DNA from: Oscillospiraceae bacterium | GTDB taxonomy: Bacteria > Bacillota > Clostridia > Oscillospirales > Ruminococcaceae | Direction of reading: 5' to 3' | Assembly: GCA_003516865.1 (NCBI GenBank) | Contig: DPBR01000017.1 | Coordinates: 886 to 25,447, forward strand | DNA: 24,562 bases | Shown here: positions 1 through 5,104 of the stretch, piece after piece | Layout: the number at the start of each line of letters is the position of its first letter | How positions within the stretch are numbered: position 1 is the first letter of the stretch | The notes under the pieces: model-generated | Seen by the model: only the letters and a program-made list of their open reading frames with translations | What the model was told of the DNA's origin: nothing | The model's database searches: none | Made by a program: the position numbers and the translations under genes

Positions 1-101
1 GTCGCGCCCCGCAAGGGGCGCGTGAGTTGAAATGTGGAACATTCTAATCAAGGTCACCTATGTGTTCCGTCGCGCCCCGCAAGGGGCGTGTGAGTTGATA
101 T
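1..101 (+). CRISPR. 3' end of a type I-C-like CRISPR array
   Basis: Two 33-bp repeats (1-33 and 69-101) flank one 35-bp spacer (34-68). The repeat begins GTCGCGCCCC, has a GCGCCCC/GGGGCGC hairpin stem around a GCAA loop and ends GAGTTGAAAT, the layout of type I-C repeats. The second copy differs at two positions (C to T at repeat position 21, A to T at 31), as expected of a degenerate leader-distal repeat, and no further copy follows, so the array ends here. By the usual orientation, leader and any cas genes would lie to the left, outside the window. The type is assigned from repeat shape only. Confidence 0.9.
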
Positions 102-208
102 CAATTATTCAGAAACCATATAATGCTTTATAACCACTTTTATTCGTTAACCCGACCTGCAAATTTTTTGTTTGACTGATTTTTTTTGTAAAAAATAGTT
201 CATATATA

Positions 209-237
209 TTGACAAATGTGTTATTATGTGATATGCT
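209..237 (+). promoter_or_regulatory. Promoter for the lipoprotein gene at 468
   Basis: TTGACA at 209-214 and TATGCT at 232-237 with a 17-bp spacer. It lies upstream of the inverted-repeat element, so the transcript would carry that element in its leader. A small hairpin GACGTT/AACGTC (248-253 with 259-264) sits just downstream and could be an operator or part of the leader structure. The rest of 102-270 shows nothing else recognisable. Confidence 0.65.
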
Positions 238-270
238 GTTATTATCGGACGTTAATCGAACGTCTGAGGG

Positions 271-448
271 TAAGGCAACACCGCACAATTAACGGCTAAA
301 GCCTTTTCCGCACGCTTGCTTGCATCTTTTCCGCCATATTGCACAATTCGTCCTAGTAAGGCGCAAGCCTTGCGTCGTCCTCATTGTACAATCTGACGAA
401 AAATCTGACTGCGCAATCGCGCGAAAATAATTATGCGGTGTTGCCTCA
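271..448. mobile_element. MITE-like inverted-repeat element (about 178 bp)
   Basis: The ends form 21-bp terminal inverted repeats (271-291 and 428-448, core GGCAACACCGCA / TGCGGTGTTGCC, 19 of 21 matching). Inside, ATTGCACAAT (338-347) can pair with ATTGTACAAT (383-392), and AAGGC-GCAA-GCCTT (358-371) forms a central hairpin, so the unit can fold as one long imperfect hairpin. It has no plausible coding content of its own. No clear target-site duplication is visible. Size, terminal repeats and lack of coding fit a miniature inverted-repeat transposable element or a similar dispersed repeat. No second copy occurs in this window, so mobility is inferred. Confidence 0.6.
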
Positions 449-467
449 ATATATGCGAGGTAATTAT

Positions 468-1148
468 ATGAAAAGAATATTCTATGTGGTTCTGGCGGCG
501 CTTATTGCAGCGTCATTCACGGCTTGCGGAAACGATAAAGGCAATTCTTCGGCTGAAGGCAGCTCGGCTTCTTCGGTGAGCGAAAGCGATTCGGCTGTTT
601 TAAATGAAGATATTGACCAAAACGATGTCGAAAATACCAAAAAAACCTACTCCGACAGGGAAGAAAAGGTTTACGATACGAAGATAATCGACCTTGACGC
701 CGACGGAAAGAACGAGCTTCTTGTGCTTGCTTCAATCGGTAACAACAGGCAGTTTTCCTTGTGGGAGAAAAATGGCGGCGCGATGAACAAAACCTGCGAT
801 TTCGGCGCCGGAAAGGTAAAGTGGATTGACAAAATTTCGCTTAACGAAGCCGAAATTTACGGCGAAAAGGTGTTCCTGTTTTCCTTTAAATTCAGCGGCG
901 AGAACAGTATGACCGCAGATGTGCTGTCGGAGATAAAGAAAACCGCGGACGGTTTTGAGGTTGAGCATCTGCTTTCCCACGGCACAATTACATATTCCGA
1001 TGTTTCCGAACCGTTTACCAAGGAGTTTTACCGCAAGGGCTGGAGCAAGTATGATATAGGTATGGACGGCGATTTCGGCGATATTTCCAAAGATGAATTT
1101 GAAATGCTTTACAAGATGTATACCGGAACCGATTATTCCGGAATTTAA
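468..1148 (+). CDS. Predicted lipoprotein of unknown function
   Basis: A 226-residue protein with a lipoprotein signal: MKR, a hydrophobic stretch, then lipobox FTAC with Cys20 as the lipidation site, followed by a Ser/Asp/Asn-rich linker (about 21-65). It should be anchored on the outer face of the membrane. The globular part contains an acidic DLDADGKNE motif (about residue 80) like the calcium-binding loops of FG-GAP/VCBS-type repeats, but only one copy is present. I do not recognise the family. An in-frame TTG start exists upstream at 384, but it lies inside the inverted-repeat element. ATG 468 follows a GCGAGG ribosome site and begins a proper signal peptide, so it is preferred. The gene stands alone, with a promoter at 209-237 and no obvious terminator before the next promoter. 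Confidence 0.8.
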   Translation: MKRIFYVVLAALIAASFTACGNDKGNSSAEGSSASSVSESDSAVLNEDIDQNDVENTKKTYSDREEKVYDTKIIDLDADGKNELLVLASIGNNRQFSLWEKNGGAMNKTCDFGAGKVKWIDKISLNEAEIYGEKVFLFSFKFSGENSMTADVLSEIKKTADGFEVEHLLSHGTITYSDVSEPFTKEFYRKGWSKYDIGMDGDFGDISKDEFEMLYKMYTGTDYSGI

Positions 1149-1176
1149 CCGTTTTTTGCTCGCTTGAAAATTTTAC

Positions 1177-1205
1177 TTGACATTTGCGGTAAAATGTGTT
1201 ATGAT
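1177..1205 (+). promoter_or_regulatory. Promoter for the zinc-ribbon gene
   Basis: TTGACA (1177-1182) and TATGAT (1200-1205) separated by 17 bp, about 40 bp upstream of the ATG at 1247. Confidence 0.75.
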
Positions 1206-1246
1206 TGAGTTGTAAGACTATTAATCTGACGAAAGAGGTAAAATAT

Positions 1247-1789
1247 ATGGAGAGAGTTTGTCCAAAATGCGGTACTCTGGTTGCGAACGACGGCTTGTTT
1301 TGCCCTGAGTGCGGAACTAAGCTTGAGAGCGCGGTAGACCTGAACAAGCCGCAGTCAATACCTGTTCAGCCGGCTTCAATTCCCGTTCAGAATCCCGTAC
1401 CTCCCATTCAGAACAGTGTTCCTGTGCAAAACCAAATCCCGCCTATGGGTTATTCAAACGCGCAGTATCAGCAGAATTTCAACAACGCTCCCGCCGCTGA
1501 GCCGACTGAGAAAATGGGCGTAGGCGCGTGGGCCGGCACGATTATACTTACGACTTGGTTTGGTTTTATCAGCTTTATTGTCACAGCGGTTTGGGCTTTC
1601 GGCGGCAGCACTCCTCAGCCAAAGAAAAACTACTGCAAGGCGCTTTTCATTTTTGATATTATCGGAATTATTCTCGGTGTAATCGCACTTGTTGTGTTTA
1701 TGTGCGTAATCGGGTGGAATATCGATGCGTTTATGGAGTGGATAACCGACTTTGGCGATTCAATGGAAAGAAATTTTATATATCGGTAA
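1247..1789 (+). CDS. Zinc-ribbon membrane protein
   Basis: A 180-residue protein. An N-terminal zinc ribbon has the cysteines CPKC (5, 8) and CPEC (19, 22). It is followed by a Pro/Gln-rich flexible linker with repeated IPVQ-type units (about 36-80), then two predicted membrane helices (about 92-118 and 132-157) and a short tail. This is the common zinc_ribbon_2 plus transmembrane architecture of Firmicutes, whose function is generally unknown; the ribbon probably faces the cytoplasm. ATG 1247 is chosen because it has an AAAGAGG ribosome site and starts right before the ribbon. The in-frame ATG at 1205 overlaps the -10 box and cannot be used from the promoter seen at 1177-1205. The gene appears monocistronic. 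Confidence 0.8.
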   Translation: MERVCPKCGTLVANDGLFCPECGTKLESAVDLNKPQSIPVQPASIPVQNPVPPIQNSVPVQNQIPPMGYSNAQYQQNFNNAPAAEPTEKMGVGAWAGTIILTTWFGFISFIVTAVWAFGGSTPQPKKNYCKALFIFDIIGIILGVIALVVFMCVIGWNIDAFMEWITDFGDSMERNFIYR

Positions 1790-1826
1790 AGTAACTCTTT
1801 TTGCGCTTTCGGCATAAAATGCGGCA

Positions 1827-1979
1827 GGGTAAAAAATACAGCCGCGCCGAAGGTGGCAAAGAGCAGCTTTACGGCGTCTTTACCCTAAGAATAGCCGAAG
1901 GCGGCGGTTTAAGTCCGCGGCGGCTGTTTCAGATACCCAAAACGCGGACGGCTTTCGGGCTGTCCGCGTATTTCTTTTT
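1827..1979 (+). ncRNA. Candidate structured RNA or structured 3' UTR ending in a terminator
   Basis: Between the zinc-ribbon gene and the next terminator lies a GC-rich stretch with several possible helices. ACAGCCGC (1838-1845) pairs with GCGGCTGT (1920-1927). GGGTAAA (1827-1833) pairs with TTTACCC (1879-1885), which crosses the first helix (pseudoknot or alternative fold). A 12-mer GCCGAAGG(T/C)GGC occurs twice (1846-1857, 1894-1905), and GCGG/CCGC is a local hairpin. It is closed by a strong intrinsic terminator. I could not match it to a riboswitch or RNA class I know. No + strand gene follows, so a cis-acting switch is unlikely. The simplest reading is the 3' UTR of the upstream gene; a small RNA is the alternative. 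Confidence 0.35.
1942..1979 (+). terminator. Strong intrinsic terminator
   Basis: An 11-bp stem (1942-1952 with 1959-1969, one G-U pair) with a six-base TTTCGG loop, followed by TTTCTTTTT at 1971-1979. Confidence 0.85.
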
Positions 1980-2027
1980 ACTGTTATGAATTGCGTGAAC
2001 GCAGGAAAAGCAGCGTTCGTACAAAAC

Positions 2028-2054
2028 AAAGCGGAGCAAACGCCCCGCTTTTTT
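2028..2054. terminator. Terminator for the leftward ydbC-like unit, possibly bidirectional
   Basis: AAAGCGG-A-GC (2028-2037) pairs with GC-C-CCGCTTT (2042-2051), one mismatch, AAAC loop. On the - strand it is followed by TTTGTTTTG, just after the stop of the gene at 2061. On the + strand a T6 run follows. Confidence 0.7.
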
Positions 2055-2060
2055 CTGTTA

Positions 2061-2297
2061 TTACTCAAAAGAGTCCTCCTCGTTTCTCGCGTTGAACAGC
2101 TCGACAAGCTTCTCCATCTCCTCTTCCGTGAGCGAAATGCCCTTGCTCATACGAGTGTGGTCGGGCGACCAGTCACGGATATCGAACTTAGGCTCGCGGT
2201 CGTTCCAGCTCACCATATTCAGCTCGCGCGTCCAGCCTCTCGCAGTTTCGGAGATAACGCCAAGCTCCTTCGTAATTTCAAATGTAATTTCAGCCAT
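2061..2297 (-). CDS. PC4/YdbC-family putative ssDNA-binding protein
   Basis: A 78-residue acidic protein. The segment with SWNDREPKFDIRDWSPDH and the following KGISLTEEE match the bacterial YdbC subgroup of the transcriptional coactivator p15 (PC4) fold, whose studied member from Lactococcus binds single-stranded DNA as a dimer. That function is family knowledge, not visible here. The start at 2297 has AAAGGAA upstream, inside the end of the preceding gene. The two reading frames overlap by 8 nt, so translation is probably coupled to the metallophosphoesterase-like gene. The length fits the family. A terminator follows at 2028-2054. Confidence 0.85.
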   Translation of the reverse strand: MAEITFEITKELGVISETARGWTRELNMVSWNDREPKFDIRDWSPDHTRMSKGISLTEEEMEKLVELFNARNEEDSFE

Positions 2298-3006
2298 CTT
2301 GCTTACTTCCTTTCTTGTCTTTTTTTGCTTTTTTTATCTTTGTGTTATCGGCGGGAACAATCCCGTCGTAAACGGCGTAATATTTTGTCGGAACGAACTT
2401 GTTTATGTGAAGTTTTCCGAAAAACCAGCCCTTGAATTCAATCTTCTCGAAAATCTCGCTGAGATAAGTATTAACGCGGTTTCGCTCTGTGCTTGCCGTG
2501 AGAAACTCGCGCATTTTTGACGGCGGCTCGTATGTAACTACAAAATCAACCTTATTTCCCGCTTTTTCGAGATTTTCTTTGCCCGCGGCAAGCTCCTCGT
2601 CGCTCGGAACTTCTCTCCGCCACCAGTTCGAGCCTTCCGTAAGCTCATAAATATCGTCTGTCTGACCGCCGCCGAACGCGAAAACGGTTTTTTCAGCGAT
2701 TGTGAAAACTTCACCGCGCATAAGCTGACGAAGCCTTCCGCTTATCTGACGCGTTTTTCCGCCGCACCATTCGGTAATTTCGTATTGTTCAAGCAGGTCG
2801 TAATTTTCGTGAGAACCCTCGACAAACAGCACGTTATATGGAAGCTTTCCGATTTTCTTCAGCAGCTTCTTTTCCTTGGGGCTGCCGTCCCAGATAAACC
2901 CGAAATCCCCGCAGATTATAAGCGCGTCGTTTTTTCTGAGCTTTCTCAGCATCGGGTTCTTAAACCGCGAAAAATCCGCGTGAGTATCGCCCGTAATAAA
3001 AATCAT
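2290..3006 (-). CDS. Metallophosphoesterase-fold protein with one metal site apparently lost
   Basis: A 238-residue calcineurin-like phosphoesterase fold. Motif I GDTHAD (Asp7, His9) and motif II GDFG (Asp34) are intact. Motif III, normally GNHE, is GSHEN (Ser65). Motif IV, normally T-H, is TYEPP (Tyr159). Motif V, normally GHxH, is GKLH (Lys198, His200). By comparison with enzymes such as Mre11 and lambda phosphatase, the metal-1 ligands (D, H, bridging D, last H) remain, while all three metal-2-only ligands are replaced. It may be a mononuclear enzyme, a changed activity or a binding protein. The C-terminus is a Lys-rich tail. It is the first gene of a unit with the PC4-like gene (8-nt overlap). 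The ribosome site is GAGGTG before ATG 3006. No clear promoter was seen; an ATTTTC/GAAAAT palindrome lies at 3024-3037. Confidence 0.85.
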   Translation of the reverse strand: MIFITGDTHADFSRFKNPMLRKLRKNDALIICGDFGFIWDGSPKEKKLLKKIGKLPYNVLFVEGSHENYDLLEQYEITEWCGGKTRQISGRLRQLMRGEVFTIAEKTVFAFGGGQTDDIYELTEGSNWWRREVPSDEELAAGKENLEKAGNKVDFVVTYEPPSKMREFLTASTERNRVNTYLSEIFEKIEFKGWFFGKLHINKFVPTKYYAVYDGIVPADNTKIKKAKKDKKGSKQDG

Positions 3007-3068
3007 CTGTACACCTCATTTCAATTTTCGGGAAAATATTACAATAATCTTACAAAATAAAAAAACAC

Positions 3069-3097
3069 TTTACAGAATTGTTCTAATATGTTATAAT
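3069..3097 (+). promoter_or_regulatory. Promoter for the carboxypeptidase-rlmH unit
   Basis: TTTACA (3069-3074) and a perfect TATAAT (3092-3097) with a 17-bp spacer, 58 bp upstream of the ATG at 3156. Confidence 0.75.
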
Positions 3098-3155
3098 ATC
3101 TTTGGGTGAATTTCTCCCTTATTATATTTTAACCTAAAAAAGGTGGTTTGTCTAT

Positions 3156-4592
3156 ATGCGAAAGCTAAAAATTTTCACAATAATTTTTACATTATTTCTC
3201 CAAATTTCATTATTAAGCACAAGTTTAACCGCTTTTGCCGCTTTTTCGCCGTCTTTCGTTATTCACAGCGAGGGCGTTTATATGGTTAATCTTGATACGG
3301 GAATTGAAATCGTGTCGAAAAACGCCGACAAGCGGCTTGTTCCCGCGTCAACGGCGAAGATAATGACTGCGCTTGTGACACTTGAACGCGTGAAAAATCT
3401 CGAGGACAAGGTTCAGTGCCCCTATGAATGCTTCAACGAGTTCTGGGAGGGAAATCCGAACTTCTATGGCGCTTCCGACGCCGCGATTGAGCCGCGTCAG
3501 GACAACCTTACCTACAAGGATTGCCTGTATGCGCTTATGCTTGCTTCCGCGTGCGAGGGCGCGAACGTGCTTGCTTATAACGTTGGGCAGGGGAGTATCC
3601 CAAATTTTGTCGCGATGATGAACCAGACCGCCGAGAAAATCGGCTGCAAGAACACGCATTTCACCAATCCTCACGGACTTTACGAGGAAGAACAGTACAC
3701 CACAGCCTATGATTTGTATTTAATCACCAAGTATGCGCTTGATAATTACCCGATGTTCGGGAAAATCTGCTCAACTTACGAATACGAAATGCCAGCGAAC
3801 GAGTATAATCCCGACGGTTATACAAAGGTTTCGACAAATCAGCTTTTGAGCACGTCAAGCGAGTATTACTGCGAGGGCGTTAAGGGCGTTAAAACGGGAA
3901 GCATCGACTATTATTACCACAAGAAAAACGGCGAGTGGGACACGGAAAACGGTGAAAAAGGCTCGCGCGCGCTTGTTTCGATTGCGGAGCGCGGCGGTTA
4001 CAGCTATATTATCGTTACGCTCGGAGCGCCTTTTTATGATGAAAACGGCGAAACGACAAGCTGGAACTTCGCGGACCACTATAATCTCTACGAGTGGGCA
4101 TTCAGCGAATTTGAATACTCTCAGGTTATAGGGAAAAACGAGCAGATAATGCAGGTCGAAGTGCTGAAAGGACAGGACGCGGACTCGGTTGGCGTTGTCA
4201 CGACAAAGGATTACTTCACGCTTATGCCGAAATCCCTCGACAAAAGCTCAATTCAGCGCGTTAAACCCACGCTTGAAGCTATGACTGCGCCGATTTCCGC
4301 GGGAACGGTTGTCGGCGAGCTTGAACTCAGGCTGAACGGCGAAACTCTCACGAAAATTCCGCTTGCGGTTGAAACCGACATTAATCTCGATTTTGGCGCC
4401 GAGCTTCAGGAAAAGCTTATGACAATCGTGACTTCGCCGTGGTTTATTGCGGGAGTGAGCGTGTTTTTCGCGCTGCTAATCGCGCTGATTGTGATGATTA
4501 ATATTGAGAAAAAGAAGAGAAAGCGCGCCCGCGAACGCAGAAATATCCATATGGCGCCGCGCTATAACGACAAAAACAACAGAAAAAGATGA
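3156..4592 (+). CDS. D-alanyl-D-alanine carboxypeptidase family protein (S11, DacF-like)
   Basis: A 478-residue penicillin-binding-protein-type peptidase that would trim the terminal D-Ala of peptidoglycan stem peptides outside the membrane. It has a signal peptide (1-29), the nucleophile motif STAK (Ser65, Lys68) and KTG (246-248). The middle SxN motif reads SAC (131-133), so the catalytic-site Asn is Cys (codon TGC at 3552-3554). A predicted membrane helix (about 428-450) and a strongly basic cytoplasmic tail anchor the C-terminus, where classical DacF proteins have an amphipathic helix. The start is fixed by an AAAGGTGG ribosome site. It overlaps rlmH by 4 nt (ATGA). The family call is secure; activity is uncertain because of the Asn to Cys change. 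Confidence 0.9.
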   Translation: MRKLKIFTIIFTLFLQISLLSTSLTAFAAFSPSFVIHSEGVYMVNLDTGIEIVSKNADKRLVPASTAKIMTALVTLERVKNLEDKVQCPYECFNEFWEGNPNFYGASDAAIEPRQDNLTYKDCLYALMLASACEGANVLAYNVGQGSIPNFVAMMNQTAEKIGCKNTHFTNPHGLYEEEQYTTAYDLYLITKYALDNYPMFGKICSTYEYEMPANEYNPDGYTKVSTNQLLSTSSEYYCEGVKGVKTGSIDYYYHKKNGEWDTENGEKGSRALVSIAERGGYSYIIVTLGAPFYDENGETTSWNFADHYNLYEWAFSEFEYSQVIGKNEQIMQVEVLKGQDADSVGVVTTKDYFTLMPKSLDKSSIQRVKPTLEAMTAPISAGTVVGELELRLNGETLTKIPLAVETDINLDFGAELQEKLMTIVTSPWFIAGVSVFFALLIALIVMINIEKKKRKRARERRNIHMAPRYNDKNNRKR

Positions 4593-5068
4593 TGAACGTT
4601 AATTTTATCGCGTTCGGAAAGCTTAAAGAGCGTTTTTTCCGCGAAGCCTGCGAGGAGTACCAAAAGCGGCTTTCAGCTTTTGCGAAAGTTTCGGTTAAGG
4701 AGCTTGAGCCTGCGTTTTTGCCGCAAAATCCCTCGACAACGCAAATTGAAGCGGCTCTGGAAGTCGAAGCGGGGAAGCTGCGGGCGGTCTGCAAAAGCGG
4801 CTTTACAATCGCGCTTTGCGTTGAGGGGAAGGAGCTTTCGAGCGAGGAGCTTTCGAAAAAGCTCGAAAATCTCGCGGGAGGCGGCTCGTCAACGCTGAAT
4901 TTTGTCGTGGGAAGCTCGTTTGGGCTGTCCGAGAATTTCAAGCGAGAGTGCGGTTTTCGGCTTTCGATGTCGCCGATGACTTTTCCGCACGAGCTTGCCA
5001 GAGTTATGCTGTTCGAGCAGGTTTACAGGGCGTTTTCCATTTCAAACAACTCGAAGTATCATAAATAA
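4589..5068 (+). CDS. rlmH: 23S rRNA (pseudouridine1915-N3)-methyltransferase RlmH
   Basis: A 159-residue SPOUT-family methyltransferase that methylates pseudouridine 1915 in helix 69 of 23S rRNA in the assembled ribosome, using S-adenosylmethionine. Visible hallmarks are the N-terminal NVNFIAFGKLKE start, the knot region LNFVVGSSFGLSE, then LSMSPMTFPHELARVMLFEQVYRAF and the C-terminal YHK. The family usually ends N(S/G)PYHK; here it is NNSKYHK. Length is normal. The start overlaps the upstream stop as ATGATG, so initiation at 4589 or 4592 gives one or two Met. It is co-transcribed with the carboxypeptidase gene and ends before a terminator at 5073. Confidence 0.95.
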   Translation: MMNVNFIAFGKLKERFFREACEEYQKRLSAFAKVSVKELEPAFLPQNPSTTQIEAALEVEAGKLRAVCKSGFTIALCVEGKELSSEELSKKLENLAGGGSSTLNFVVGSSFGLSENFKRECGFRLSMSPMTFPHELARVMLFEQVYRAFSISNNSKYHK

Positions 5069-5072
5069 ACAA

Positions 5073-5104
5073 ACCGCGCAGTTTTGAAGCTGCGCGGTAT
5101 TTTG
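5073..5104. terminator. Bidirectional terminator between rlmH and the clostripain-family gene
   Basis: ACCGCGCAG (5073-5081) pairs perfectly with CTGCGCGGT (5090-5098). ATTTTGTT follows on the + strand and TTTGTTTATTT on the - strand, serving the two convergent genes. Confidence 0.85.

Noticed and set aside
384..467. Upstream in-frame extension of the lipoprotein ORF from TTG 384
   Set aside because: It lies inside the inverted-repeat element and would bury the signal peptide; ATG 468 has a ribosome site and a proper lipoprotein start.
1827..1979. Known riboswitch classes (glycine, TPP, cobalamin, c-di-GMP, M-box, lysine) for the structured stretch
   Set aside because: Short similarities such as GCCGAAGG are present, but the defining conserved cores of each class are absent and no downstream gene exists.
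1880..2107. ORFs on both strands across 1801-2107
   Set aside because: They overlap terminators and the real - strand ydbC-like gene, lack ribosome sites and have no recognisable protein features.
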